Assembly (NCBI GenBank): GCA_963712565.1
Contig: CAVQIP010000030.1
Span: 62,001 to 126,000 of the forward strand
From: VAZQ01 sp963712565
GTDB taxonomy: Bacteria; Pseudomonadota; Alphaproteobacteria; Rhizobiales; Xanthobacteraceae
Reading direction: 5' to 3'
Length of the DNA stretch: 64,000 bases
Below the pieces are notes generated by a model. It did no database searches and was not told the origin of the DNA. It worked only from the letters and a program-made list of their open reading frames with translations. Numbering within the stretch: position 1 is the stretch's first letter; each line of letters starts with the position of its first letter. Below are positions 39,077-48,573 of the stretch, one piece after another. A program made the translations under genes and the position numbers.

Positions 39077-39275
39077 GCACCTGCAAATCTTCCACGCGCC
39101 GCGATCCCTGCGGGGACGCGGCGCGCAACGCCACCTTCGCTCCCGGAAATCCATTGCGCGCGGGGGGCAAAATATCGGACACTGAACTCGAGGAAGCTGA
39201 TCGCGCACGGCCCACGACAAAGGCGGGTCGGCGAGGGCAACCACGATCAGTCTTCTGCACAAGGGAGGATCAGCC

Positions 39276-40521
39276 ATGAACTACTGGTCGCGACGGCGCA
39301 GCCTCGTGCTCGCCGGAACGTTCGTCACGTCTCTTGTCGCCGCATGGCCCGCGGCCGCCCAGCAGCCCGCCCCGTTGCCGCCCGGCTCCCCGCTCATTGG
39401 ACGCCCAGACACTCCCGGCGCCCAGAAGCTCGCGCCGGTGCCGGCGCCGCCGGTCGCGGCCGCGGCCGACAAGCTGCCGCTCGACAAGCTCAAGGCGCCG
39501 AAGGGCTTCAAGATCGAGGTCTATGCCAGCGGAATGCCCAACGCCCGCTCGCTCGCGCTCGGCGACAAGGGCACCGTCTTCGTCGGCTCGCGGCTTCAGG
39601 ACAAGGTCTATGCCATCGTCGACAAGGGCGGCAAGCGCGAGGCGAAGGTCCTTGCGTCCGGCCTTTACCGGCCGAACGGCGTCGCCTTCAAGAACGGCAC
39701 GCTCTACATCATGGAGCTGTCCCAGCTCTCGAAGATCGACAATGTCGAGGACAAGCTCGACAACCCGCCGAAGCCGACGGTCATCCTCGACGGCCTGCCC
39801 AAGGATGAAGCGCACGGCTGGAAATATCTCGCCATCGGTCCCGACAACAAGCTCTATTTCGAGATCGGGCAACCCTGCAACAACTGCTTGCCGCCCGAGG
39901 GTTACGGCACCATGCGCCGGGTCAATCTCGACGGCACCGGTATGGAGACGATCGCGCAGGGCATCCGCAACACCGTCGGCTTCGACTGGCATCCGACCTC
40001 GAAGGAAATGTACTTCACCGACAACAGCCGCGACTGGATGTCGGAGGATCTGCCCAACGACGAGCTCAACCGCATCACGAAGGTCGGCCAGCACTTCGGC
40101 TCGCCCTTCTGTTACCAGGGTAACCTGCCGGATCAGGAATTCGGCTGGGGCCGCAAGTGCGACGAGTTCACGCCGCCGATCGCGCTGATGGGCCCGCACG
40201 CGGCGGCGCTCGGCATGAAGTTCTATAACGGCACCTCGTTCCCGGCGAAAGTACCGGAACCAGATCCTGGTCGCCCGCCACGGCTCCTGGAACAAGACCA
40301 ACAAGATCGGCGGCGACGTCGTTCTCGTCAACATCAAGAAGGACGGCAGCGCGGGAGCGATCGAGCCCTTCGTCACCGGCTTCCTCAACAACAACAGCTA
40401 TGTCGGACGGCCGGTCGACGTGCTGGTCATGAAGGACGGCTCGGTGCTCGTCTCCGATGACTGGAACGGCGCGGTGTGGCGGGTGAGCTACGGCAACGCG
40501 CGCACCGCCGGCGCGCGCTGA
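39276..40521 (+). CDS. PQQ-type sugar (sorbosone) dehydrogenase, copy 2, one-base frameshift
   Basis: A paralogue of copy 1 with a signal peptide (WPAAAQQ) and HGWKYLAIGPD. The frame is intact to TSFPAK at about 40247, where an extra A (AAA at 40248-40250 instead of AA) shifts it. One base removed restores YRNQILVARHGSWNKTNKIG and an end GNARTAGAR at the TGA 40519-40521, giving 414 residues. The downstream part is fully conserved in the alternate frame, so this is either a very recent mutation or a sequence error. About 200 bases separate it from copy 1. Confidence 0.85.
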
Positions 40522-40530
40522 CCGCCGCGC

Positions 40531-40563
40531 AAGGGCGAGGGCACTTGTTCCGCCCTCGCCCTT
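40531..40563 (+). terminator. Strong hairpin after the dehydrogenase genes
   Basis: AAGGGCGAGGGC (40531-40542) pairs perfectly with GCCCTCGCCCTT (40552-40563) around a 9-base loop. It begins 9 bases after the dehydrogenase stop and 30 bases before the cytochrome gene. There is no long T tract, so it may be a partial terminator or an mRNA-stabilising stem that sets cytochrome output. Confidence 0.55.
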
Positions 40564-40592
40564 CGCCGCTTGCGTAATTTCCGGAGGGCAAC

Positions 40593-41163
40593 ATGCGCGG
40601 CCTAGCTGTCGGGGCCATCCTCGCCGGTTTGGCTGCGCTGCCGGTGTGGGCGCAGTCGCTCGACGAGCGGCTGCCGACCTGCTTCGCCTGCCACGGCGAG
40701 AACGGAACGTCGCAACTCCCTGAGACCCCCTCGCTCGGCGCGCAGCAGGCGTTCTACAGCATGGTCCAGCTTCTCATGTTCCGTGAGAAGATGCGCGTTA
40801 CCGAGCCGATGAACGAGATGGCCAAAGGCCTTACCGACGACGAGTTGCGCAAGGCTGGGGAGACCATTGCGAAGCTGCCGCCGCCGACGCCGGATCCCGG
40901 CACGCCCGATCCCGTCCGCATGGAAAAGGCGCGCGCGCTCGAGCCAACAGCACCGCTGCAATTTCTGTCACCAGGCGAATTATCAGGGCCAGGAGAACGT
41001 TCCACGCATCGCCGGCCAGCGCGAGGACTACCTGCTCAAGGCGTTGCGCGGCTACAAGGACAACTCCCGGCGCGGCTACGACGCGCAGATGGCGGAAGTG
41101 GTCTACACCATGAAGGATGAGGATTTCGTCGAGCTCGCCTATTTCCTCGCGCGGTCGAAGTGA
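40593..41163 (+). CDS. Diheme cytochrome c (c4-like), one-base frameshift
   Basis: A signal peptide (LAVGAILAGLAALPVWAQS) is followed by a first heme site CFACHGENG. After RMEKARALE the frame is lost by an extra C at 40944-40945. Restored, it continues QQHRCNFCHQANYQGQEN (second heme site CNFCH), VPRIAGQREDYLLKALRGYK and ends ELAYFLARSK, for about 189 residues. Two CxxCH sites and this layout resemble cytochrome c4/c553. It is a plausible periplasmic electron acceptor for the adjacent dehydrogenases. Confidence 0.85.
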
Positions 41164-41341
41164 CGGCCGCGGTCGTCACTGAAATGCGCGGCTCCGCCTC
41201 ATGGCAAAACCCGAGGCGGCGACTGCTCGTCGCGCCACGCGATGGGGCATTGCGAATCGGCTCGTGTCCCACGCCCCGCCGGCCCGACCTCGGATTTACC
41301 CGGGTTCGGCACCGTCAGAGTAGCGCAACGAGGAAGCCGCG

Positions 41342-42433
41342 ATGACCGCGCAAGACAAGCAAGGACGGGACCAGCAAGGACCGGATCCGGCGCGCCGACC
41401 GGCACCCGACTTGCGCCCGGCGCAAATCATCGGCAGCGGCGGCACCGCCGCGCTGCATCTCACGCTCGCGGTCTGCGACTACGAGCACGTGCGCGAGATC
41501 GCGCAGGGCTTGGTGCGCGCGGACGGCATCACGCTCACCCCGCTGATCTTTCCCTCGATCGAGGAGATCACCTTCCGCTTCACCCGCGGCCTCGAATGGG
41601 ACGTCTCCGAGCTCTCCTTCGGCAAATATATCTCGCTGACCTCGCAGGGCGCGGCGCCGATGGTCGCGATCCCGGTGTTCCCGTCGCGGGTGCACCGCCA
41701 TTCCGCAATCTATGTGCGCGCCGACCGCGGCATCCGGACGCCCAAGGACCTCGAGGGCCGCGCCGTCGGCATTCCGGAATGGGCTCAAACCGCGGGCATC
41801 TACGTGCGGGGAGCCCTCGTCGAGGAATACGGCGTCGACCTCGCAAAGATCCGCTGGCTGCAGGCCGGCGTCAACGAGCCCGGCCGCGCGGAGAAGGTCG
41901 AACTCAAGCTCCCGGCCGGCATCGACTATCGGCCGCGGCCGCAGACGAGCCTCTCGGCCATGCTCGCGAGCGGCGAGGTCGACGCGGTGATCTCCGCGCG
42001 CGCCCCCGATGCTTTCGCGCCCGGTGGCGCGGTGGTGCGGCTCTATCCCAACTATCGCGCCGAGGAGGAGCGCTTCTTCAAGAAGACCGGCATCTTCCCC
42101 ATCATGCATCTCATGACCATTCGTCGCGCGGTGTTCGAGCAGCATCCCTGGGTCGCGATGAACCTCACCAAGATGTTCGAGGAAGCCAAGCGCCGCTGCC
42201 TCGCGCGGCTCACCGATTTCACCTGCGCGCGCATCCCGCTCCCTTGGGCGGCGGCGATCGCCGACGAGCTCGCCGCAGCCTATGGACCGGATCCCTATCC
42301 CTACGGCATCGAGGCGAGCCGGCCCACGATCGAGGCGTTCTGCCGCTACGCCCACGACCAGGGCGTGACGCACCGGCGGATGACCGTCGACGATCTGTTC
42401 CCGCGCGAGGTGCGGGCGATGGCGCGGGTGTGA
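41342..42433 (+). CDS. 4,5-dihydroxyphthalate decarboxylase-like protein
   Basis: A 363-residue protein with a periplasmic-binding-protein type II fold, as in Pht5/4,5-dihydroxyphthalate decarboxylase and NMT1-like proteins. Marks are LHLTLAVCDYEHVREIAQGL, ITFRFTRGLEWDVSELSFGK, YVRADRGIRTPKDLEGRAVG and IFPIMHLMTIRRAVFEQHPW. It lacks a signal peptide, so it may be a cytoplasmic enzyme rather than a transport protein. The first 40 residues are low-complexity and the true start may be further in. Its reaction is not certain. Confidence 0.75.
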   Translation: MTAQDKQGRDQQGPDPARRPAPDLRPAQIIGSGGTAALHLTLAVCDYEHVREIAQGLVRADGITLTPLIFPSIEEITFRFTRGLEWDVSELSFGKYISLTSQGAAPMVAIPVFPSRVHRHSAIYVRADRGIRTPKDLEGRAVGIPEWAQTAGIYVRGALVEEYGVDLAKIRWLQAGVNEPGRAEKVELKLPAGIDYRPRPQTSLSAMLASGEVDAVISARAPDAFAPGGAVVRLYPNYRAEEERFFKKTGIFPIMHLMTIRRAVFEQHPWVAMNLTKMFEEAKRRCLARLTDFTCARIPLPWAAAIADELAAAYGPDPYPYGIEASRPTIEAFCRYAHDQGVTHRRMTVDDLFPREVRAMARV

Positions 42434-42583
42434 TTGTTGTAAGGCAATCCACGTCCGCGCCGTCAGGGTGCAGTGTAACCGCCCAAGCGCTCCCCGACAC
42501 ACGCAATAGCGCAACGCATTGCGCCGCGCTCGAGCGGGTCGCTATTGCACCCTCCTGCGTGCTGCCGTTCTGCTCTCGACGCC

Positions 42584-43483
42584 TCAGTGACCGGACGGGA
42601 GGGCGCGTGCACGAAGCAATCTTGACTCCGCCAGGGCCGCCTTCCCAGGCCACCAGGCGGGGAAGGCGTTCATCCGGTGGAAGGCGTCGCGCTCGATCAA
42701 GAATGCGCCCTCCATAGCCTTCACCTGGCGACGAAACCGATCCGTGACCCATTCGTGAAGCTGGCGGTCGAGGCCGAATTTGTCGTCGATCAGCCGCCTG
42801 ACATCGACCGGGATTTGGGACAGCGATGGCCGCGTCTTGGTGACGTTCTTGCGCGTGAATCGAATCATCCTCATCGGCCAATCGAAGGTCAAGCGCAGCA
42901 GCAGGAGCATGTCGGTGAAGCGATCGAGCGGCGCGGCAGCCAGAAAATGTCGCTCGATGTTGCGCTTGGCGGCCTCCAGATGTTCCGGCTTCACCGGCGC
43001 GGCACACAGCGGTCTGCTGCCATCCCACTGCGGCCCCAATTCCTGGCAGCCACTCAAGGCCCTGACCTGCGAATTGTCAACGCAAAGGTCGCTGGCGACG
43101 TAATCCCGGAAGGTCATATCTTTCAGATACGGATGGAACAACGGCTCGGCGGGTGTCTCCAACAAATAATAGAAGTTGGACACGGCACGGTCTGCCGGCT
43201 CGCGCACGAGCGTTATGTACTTGGCGCTTTGCTCGAATATCGCGTGCACGCCGAACGGCACATGCCCATTGAGCAGTGCAAACGACCGGCGCTTCTCGCG
43301 CGGTAAGCGATCGTGACACTCTTTTATCGCCGAGAAGCGATAAAGGCCGAGCACGGAATACGAATCAGTCGACCAGCCGCTGAACCTTCGAGCTTCGGGA
43401 AAATTGCGCACGAGCACGTCGCTGAGCGTCGTGCCCCCGGTCTTTCCCATGTGGAGAAAGATCAATAAATCTGGCTCGTGCAA
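42584..43483 (-). CDS. Sulfotransferase-family protein
   Basis: A 299-residue PAPS-dependent sulfotransferase-like protein. The 5'-phosphosulfate loop is LLIFLHMGKTGGTTLSDVLV and the 3'-phosphate-binding motif is ITLVREPADRAVSNFYYLL. The group is related to heparan/2-O-type and rhizobial carbohydrate sulfotransferases; the acceptor is unknown. The only in-frame start that keeps the first beta strand is a TTG at 43483, with GGGGTG about 9 bases upstream, which is unusual. An ATG at 43490 is out of frame. Confidence 0.82.
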   Translation of the reverse strand: MHEPDLLIFLHMGKTGGTTLSDVLVRNFPEARRFSGWSTDSYSVLGLYRFSAIKECHDRLPREKRRSFALLNGHVPFGVHAIFEQSAKYITLVREPADRAVSNFYYLLETPAEPLFHPYLKDMTFRDYVASDLCVDNSQVRALSGCQELGPQWDGSRPLCAAPVKPEHLEAAKRNIERHFLAAAPLDRFTDMLLLLRLTFDWPMRMIRFTRKNVTKTRPSLSQIPVDVRRLIDDKFGLDRQLHEWVTDRFRRQVKAMEGAFLIERDAFHRMNAFPAWWPGKAALAESRLLRARALPSGH

Positions 43484-43712
43484 GATACATCACCCCGCGC
43501 CCCCGGGGTCGCCCGCCGCAAACTATGACGGGCCGCGGCGTTCGCAAGCGCGATGTGCCGATATTTAGGTCGATTTTACTTTGGCCGGTATCTAATTTAG
43601 GTCTCGTTTACCTGCGCCGACGTCCAGCCTTGGCGCCGACGGCTCATTCATCGGCCCGGTCATCACGGGCCGCTGTTGCACATAAGAGAGCGATCGTCCA
43701 AGCGAGGCGGCC

Positions 43713-44372
43713 ATGACGCTTACGCCCACAATGGCATTCTTCGCCGTGGTGGGGACGCTCGCCTATCTCGGGCTCGCGATCCTCGGCTGGGGCGGGTTTG
43801 CTCCTTTCTTCTCCCACCCGGCCCTGGTCGCGCTCACGGTCGTGCTGTTCGCACTGACCGGCGTCGCGCTGTTCAGCGGCGGAAATCTCAGTCCTGGCGA
43901 GCGCGAGGATCGCGGCAACCGCTGGGTGCTCGCGGCCTTCGGGGTGCTCGGGCTGTTGGCTGCCTATCTGCCGGCCTACACCGACCGCAGGGAGTTCTGG
44001 ACCCTCGACGGCGACGCCGTGCGCTGGCTCGGCGTCGTTCTGTTCGCCGCTGGTGGCGCGCTGCGGATCTGGCCGGTGTTCGTGCTCGGCCATCGCTTCA
44101 GCGGGCTGGTCGCGATCCAGCCCGGGCACACCCTGGTCACCGGCGGGGTCTACGGCGTCATACGCCACCCCAGCTATCTTGGCTTGCTTATCGGCTCGCT
44201 CGGTTGGGCGCTGGCGTTTCGCTCGGGCGTCGGCGTGCTGCTCACGGTGCTGCTGATCCCGCCGCTTCTCGCGCGCATACGCGCGGAGGAGGCGCTGCTG
44301 CGCACGCAATTCGGCGACGCCTACGACGCCTACCGCCGCCGCACGTCGCGGCTCATTCCCGGCATTTATTAG
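43713..44372 (+). CDS. Isoprenylcysteine carboxyl methyltransferase-family membrane protein
   Basis: A 219-residue integral membrane methyltransferase. The C-terminal ICMT/phospholipid methyltransferase motif is GVYGVIRHPSYLGLLIGSLG with RIRAEEALLRTQFGDAYDAY and RRRTSRLIPGIY. Five or so membrane helices are predicted. Bacterial members methylate lipids or other small hydrophobic acceptors rather than prenylated proteins. It converges with the oxidoreductase gene. Confidence 0.85.
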   Translation: MTLTPTMAFFAVVGTLAYLGLAILGWGGFAPFFSHPALVALTVVLFALTGVALFSGGNLSPGEREDRGNRWVLAAFGVLGLLAAYLPAYTDRREFWTLDGDAVRWLGVVLFAAGGALRIWPVFVLGHRFSGLVAIQPGHTLVTGGVYGVIRHPSYLGLLIGSLGWALAFRSGVGVLLTVLLIPPLLARIRAEEALLRTQFGDAYDAYRRRTSRLIPGIY

Positions 44373-44456
44373 CGCGTTGCGGTCATCTTGATCCGCAGCG
44401 TGCATGGTTCAGTCGCATCGGAATTGGCGTTATGCCTGCGCCGGCATGCACGCGTC

Positions 44457-45377
44457 TCAACGCACCTGGAAGACGAGCTTACCCCTGAAATGCCGCGACT
44501 CGCTCAGCCGATGGGCCTCGCCGGCCTCGGACAGGCGATAGAGCTTGATTTCCGGAGGCCGTATGGCCCCCGCCTGAAACAGCTGGGCGATGCGATCGAG
44601 GTGCCGGCGCGCGCGTCCGACCGGAGGCCGCAGCGACGCTACGTCGTCGCGATCGGGCTTGGGCGCCTGCGCGCCGGACGCGATGAAGGCCGCGCGGCCG
44701 CCCGGCTTGAGCACCGCGAACGACCTTTCGGCGACGTCGCCGCCGACGGTATCGAAGACGGCGTCGCAACCGGCCACGATCCGCGTGAAATCGCTGGCGT
44801 TGTAGTCGATGATCTCGTCGGCCCCGAGGTCGCGTACATAGGCACGATTGACGGCGCTCGTGGTTGTGATCACGCGGGCGCCGATATGCTTGGCGAGCTG
44901 AATGCCGAAGCTCGCGACCCCGCCCGCTCCGCCTTGGATCAGGATCGTCTCGCCCCGCTGCAGCTTCAACGTGTCCTCGATGGCACTCAATGCCGTGAGG
45001 CCGGTGAGCGCCAGGGCGGCGGCGTGGACATGCGACAGCCCGTCGGGCTTCCTGGCGACGATGGCCGCCTTGACCGCGATTTTCTCGGCGTAGGCGCCCT
45101 CCTGGCCGGCTTCGCAAACGCCGAACACCGCATCGCCGACCTTGAGATCCGTGACGCCTTGGCCGACGGCGCTGATCACGCCCGAAAAATCCCGGCCCAG
45201 GGCAAACGGAAACTTCGATTGCTTGTACTGGCCGACGCGCACCTTCCAATCGGCGCCGTTGACGCTGGCGGCGACCACGTCGACCACCACCTCGCCCGGC
45301 CCGGCGACGGGATCCGGCAAGTCGCCGTACTGCAAGACTTCCGGCCCACCATATCGTTCAATGAAAGCAGCTTTCAT
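44457..45377 (-). CDS. Zinc-free MDR oxidoreductase (quinone reductase-like)
   Basis: A 306-residue NADPH-dependent medium-chain reductase. The N-terminal GroES-like domain has MKAAFIERYGGPEVLQYGDL, NGADWKVRVGQY and LGRDFSGVISAVGQGVTDLK. The Rossmann motif is ILIQGGAGGVASFGIQLAKH, followed by IIDYNASDF. It lacks the structural zinc cysteines. The ATG at 45377 starts the homology. The substrate is unknown. Confidence 0.9.
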   Translation of the reverse strand: MKAAFIERYGGPEVLQYGDLPDPVAGPGEVVVDVVAASVNGADWKVRVGQYKQSKFPFALGRDFSGVISAVGQGVTDLKVGDAVFGVCEAGQEGAYAEKIAVKAAIVARKPDGLSHVHAAALALTGLTALSAIEDTLKLQRGETILIQGGAGGVASFGIQLAKHIGARVITTTSAVNRAYVRDLGADEIIDYNASDFTRIVAGCDAVFDTVGGDVAERSFAVLKPGGRAAFIASGAQAPKPDRDDVASLRPPVGRARRHLDRIAQLFQAGAIRPPEIKLYRLSEAGEAHRLSESRHFRGKLVFQVR

Positions 45378-45509
45378 CGTGTTCCGGCCTCTGGCTTGGG
45401 AGCGGATGCGTTGATTGCCGGGCGAAGCGTCGGCCGAATGGTACATCGGGCCTGCGATCGGGCAACGCCCGCATCTTGACGGTTTCCGCAACGAAGCATC
45501 GGCACATCC

Positions 45510-46540
45510 CTAGAGCATCGGCGTGGATACGAAGCTGCCGACCCCGCCGGTGGGCGCCAGCAGCCATTCGGCGGTCGCGCCGGTGAGGGCGTTCTGCCAC
45601 ATCAAGTCGATCGTGGCATCGCCGTTGAGATGGCCGGTGGCCACCACGTCCCATCCCGGGGCTGGCGGGGTGAATGGGTTGCTGGCCACGCTGCCGCCCG
45701 CCATCAGCCATTCGCTGGTGGCGCCGGCTGCGTTCTGCCACATCAGGTCGTCGGTGCCGTCGCCGTTGAAATCGCCGCCCGCGATCAGGCTCCATCCCCC
45801 GGCCGGCGGCGTGCTCAGCATGCTGCCGGCCCCACCGGTGGGCGCCATGAGCCATTCGGCGGTCGCGCCCGAGGACGCGTGCTGCCACAGCAGGTCGGCG
45901 ATGTGATCGCCGTTGAAATCGCCGCTGGCGACCACGTTCCATCCCGGGGCTCCCGGCGTGCTCAGCATGCTGCCGACCCCGCCGGTGGGCGCCATCAGCC
46001 ATTCGGCGGTCGCGCCGGTGGAGGCGTGCTGCCACATCAGGTCCATGATGTGGTCGCCGTTGAAATCGCCGCTGGCGACCACGGTCCATCCCCCGGCTCC
46101 CGGCGTGCTCAGCATGCTACCGACCCCGCCGGTGGGCGCCATCAGCCATTCGGCGGTCGCGCCCGAGGACGCGTGCTGCCACAACAGATCAGCGATGTGG
46201 TCGCCGTTGAAATCGCCGGTGGCGACCACGTTCCATCCCGGGGCAGCCGGCGTGCCGAGCAAGCTGGCGGCCCCGCCCGTGGGCGCCATCAGCCATTCCG
46301 CGGTCGCGCCCGAGGCGTGCTGCCACAACAGGTCGGTGATGCCGTCGCCGTTGAAATCCCCGCTGGCGACCACGTTCCATCCCGGGGCGGCCGGCGTGTC
46401 GAGCATGGCGGCAACGCCGCCATTGGGCGACATCAGCCATTCCTGGGTGACGCCAGTCGCTGCGTCCTTCCACAGCAGGTCGGCGATGCCGTCGCCGTTG
46501 AAATCGCCGCTGGCGACGGGGTCCCAGTCGGTTCCGGTCG
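45510..46540. repeat. Seven tandem ~147-bp repeats encoding FG-GAP units
   Basis: DNA-level direct repeats with a period of roughly 144-147 bases underlie the C-terminal propeller of the GH5 protein. The central units differ at only a few positions, so copy number could change by recombination. Confidence 0.8.
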
Positions 46541-47471
46541 AAGCCAGATGCTGCACCAGAATGGTCATTTGCGGCTTGTCGACGCCGTTCTGCGGCTCGA
46601 TCGAGAACATGTAGTTCCCCCACCACGGGCCGCCCGCCCAGTAGGTCACGCCTTCCCACGCGTTGGCATGCTGCTGCATGTAGGTCAGCATCCCGTCGAA
46701 CGCGGTCAGGCTCGTCTGGTCGGTGGTGACGCCGACCTCTCCGAGAAACAAATGATTTCCGGTCGCTTCCGCCCATTGCGTGATCGCGGTCAACCGCTCC
46801 ACGCCGATCGTTGCCGAAACGGCGCCCGGGTGGGTGCCGCTGCCGTCGGCGTCGAGATACTGGTGCACCTCGAACGCGAAATTATGCGCCGAGTCTTGCA
46901 CGCCGGTGCCGATGACCGTGTCGTTATCCGTGCTCGTCCACGTCCATGCCCCGTCCCAATAGCTGCCAGGCACCAGGATTTCCTGCGACACGGCGCCGGC
47001 GCTCCGGATCGCCGCGATCGCGGCGTTTGCCGAGCCAAGCCATGCGCTCGCCGATTGGTCATGCGGCTCGTTCATCAGCCCGAACACGACATTGGAATTG
47101 GACTGGAAGTGCAGCGCGAGCTTGCTCCAGAAATCCGCGAACGCCGAATTGGGCGTTTGCGCGCTTCCGATCAGTGCGCCAAAGCCGTAGCCGAAGTTAT
47201 GCGGCTCGATTTCGATCTTCAGGCCCTTGCCGGTCGCATAGTTCACGACGTCGTCGAGGCGGCCGAGCTCGGTGGCATCGAGTGCCGCGAACTCGGCGCG
47301 TTGCATGCGCTCCCACAAGAATGGAAGCCTGATCACGCCCATGCCTTTGGACGCGTAGTAGTCGATCTCGGTATGCGTAGGGTAGGTATAGTCGGTGCCG
47401 AAAACTCCCGGCACGTTCGAACCGAATTCAGCTCCGGCGAGATTGACTCCGAGCAGAAACGAGCTTGCCAT
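45510..47471 (-). CDS. GH5-like glycoside hydrolase with seven FG-GAP/VCBS repeats
   Basis: A 653-residue protein. Residues 1-315 form a GH5 cellulase-type barrel. It opens LLGVNLAGAEFGSNVPG, has the acid/base Glu135 in GLMNEPHDQ, a conserved His203 (EVHQYLD) and the nucleophile Glu245 in LFLGEVGVTT. Residues 320-653 hold seven tandem repeats of about 48 residues, each with a calcium-loop-like DFNGDGIADLLW and EWLMAPTGG. There is no N-terminal signal peptide; rhizobial enzymes with this plan are often secreted by type I systems. The ATG at 47471 has GGAG 7 bases upstream. Confidence 0.87.
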   Translation of the reverse strand: MASSFLLGVNLAGAEFGSNVPGVFGTDYTYPTHTEIDYYASKGMGVIRLPFLWERMQRAEFAALDATELGRLDDVVNYATGKGLKIEIEPHNFGYGFGALIGSAQTPNSAFADFWSKLALHFQSNSNVVFGLMNEPHDQSASAWLGSANAAIAAIRSAGAVSQEILVPGSYWDGAWTWTSTDNDTVIGTGVQDSAHNFAFEVHQYLDADGSGTHPGAVSATIGVERLTAITQWAEATGNHLFLGEVGVTTDQTSLTAFDGMLTYMQQHANAWEGVTYWAGGPWWGNYMFSIEPQNGVDKPQMTILVQHLASTGTDWDPVASGDFNGDGIADLLWKDAATGVTQEWLMSPNGGVAAMLDTPAAPGWNVVASGDFNGDGITDLLWQHASGATAEWLMAPTGGAASLLGTPAAPGWNVVATGDFNGDHIADLLWQHASSGATAEWLMAPTGGVGSMLSTPGAGGWTVVASGDFNGDHIMDLMWQHASTGATAEWLMAPTGGVGSMLSTPGAPGWNVVASGDFNGDHIADLLWQHASSGATAEWLMAPTGGAGSMLSTPPAGGWSLIAGGDFNGDGTDDLMWQNAAGATSEWLMAGGSVASNPFTPPAPGWDVVATGHLNGDATIDLMWQNALTGATAEWLLAPTGGVGSFVSTPML

Positions 47472-47517
47472 GGATTGCTCCGCAGGCGTTTCGATCAAAT
47501 TCGCTCAAATCATCGCG

Positions 47518-47561
47518 CATGATCTCTTCCGAAAACCGGTTTCCGGTTCTTGGGATCATGC
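47518..47561. repeat. Interspersed palindromic repeat of Bradyrhizobium-relative type
   Basis: GCATGATC (47518-47525) pairs with GATCATGC (47554-47561). The interior contains CTTCCGAAAACCGGTTTCC and TTGG. This layout is the widely scattered palindrome known between genes in Bradyrhizobium, Nitrobacter and Rhodopseudomonas. Only one clear copy is seen in the window. Confidence 0.7.
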
Positions 47562-47760
47562 TTCAGCCGAATGCACCGACCGAGCTCTCGGCCGTCAACG
47601 TCCTCGAATCGCCCCGCGAGGTTCTCGCTATCCTTGGTGGCCAGCCCTGGCCGCCTCCATGCTGAAATGCGGGGCCTGTGGACGCGGCCATCGGCCTTAT
47701 TTCGTACCGGAACTTGCGGCCAAAATGTGAACCCGCGTATCGTCGCGTTGTACTGCGCGC

Positions 47761-47931
47761 TCAGGCGCACAGGCAAATGCGCGCGAAATCGTTGAGCAGC
47801 GGCCACGCCGTCTGCTGCACGCCGCCGCCGACGTTCTCGAAATAGACGTCGATGCCCGTGGGACAGGCGGCCACGAGCTGCGCGGCGAAATCGCCCGCGC
47901 GGTGATCGACGCAGGCGTCGAAGCCCTGGCA
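47761..47931 (-). pseudogene. Internal fragment of a CurA-type NADP-dependent oxidoreductase
   Basis: The minus strand reads GFDACVDHRAGDFAAQLVAA, then CPTGIDVYFENVGGGVQQ and PLLNDFARICLCA before a stop. This matches the cofactor-domain stretch of the MDR enzyme CurA/YncB (E. coli: LGFDVCLDH... PKGIDIYYENVGG, from memory). Nothing before or after it continues the family, so it is a gene remnant. No start codon is available. Confidence 0.75.
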
Positions 47932-48126
47932 GTCGAAAAGTCGTCAGGGCGTGCAAATGTGGCGAGGCGAGGTGTGACCGGACGGGGTGTCTCGTCTGCC
48001 ACTTGCCGCGCAGCGGGGCGGCAAGCCTGCGCACCTCGGACGGGGCGGAACCTCGCGATTGGGCCATCGCGGCCGAAAGTGAACAAAGGCCGCCGCCTCG
48101 CGTTAATGGCGTGGGAGAGATCCGCC

Positions 48127-48573
48127 ATGGCCAGCACCCGCAACCGCGTTCCCGCCCATACCAGCCCGGAAATCAACCGCCGCATCCGGCGCGCCATCGC
48201 CGACAACGTCCGCTATTACAGCGAGCACCGCCGGGAGATCGCGGAACGCCTGCGCGAGCTCGACGCGGAGTGGGACATCGAGCGTGCCATCCAGGCGAAC
48301 GCCGCGGCGCGTGCGTTTGCCGGCGTGGCGCTGGGCGTGCTGCGCGACCGGCGCTGGCTCGTCCTGCCCGCGCTGGTGACCGGCTTCCTGTTCCAGCACG
48401 CCGTCCAGGGCTGGTGCCCGCCGATCCCGATCCTGCGACGGCTGGGCTTCCGCACCTCCTACGAGATCGAGGAGGAGCGCCAGGCGCTCAAGGCGCTGCG
48501 CGGCGATTTCGAGGAGGTGTCCGAGAAGTCCGGCGATGCCGCCGGCGCCGCGCTGCGGGCGGCGCGGGCCTAG
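48127..48573 (+). CDS. DUF2892-domain membrane protein
   Basis: A 148-residue protein starting STRNRVPAHTSPEINRRIRR. An amphipathic helical region (YYSEHRREIAERLRELDAEW) precedes a DUF2892/YgaP-like hydrophobic module (FAGVALGVLRDRRWLVLPAL, then HAVQGWCPPIPILRRLGF). DUF2892 modules are small membrane segments often next to rhodanese domains; here there is none. The tail is a charged helix (EERQALKALRGDFEEVSEKS). GGGAGAGA precedes the ATG. It converges with the zinc-ribbon gene, overlapping by 4 bases. Confidence 0.75.
   Translation: MASTRNRVPAHTSPEINRRIRRAIADNVRYYSEHRREIAERLRELDAEWDIERAIQANAAARAFAGVALGVLRDRRWLVLPALVTGFLFQHAVQGWCPPIPILRRLGFRTSYEIEEERQALKALRGDFEEVSEKSGDAAGAALRAARA

Noticed and set aside
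41342..42433. Periplasmic NMT1-like transport protein
   Set aside because: No signal peptide is visible; a cytoplasmic Pht5-like role fits better, although the fold is shared.
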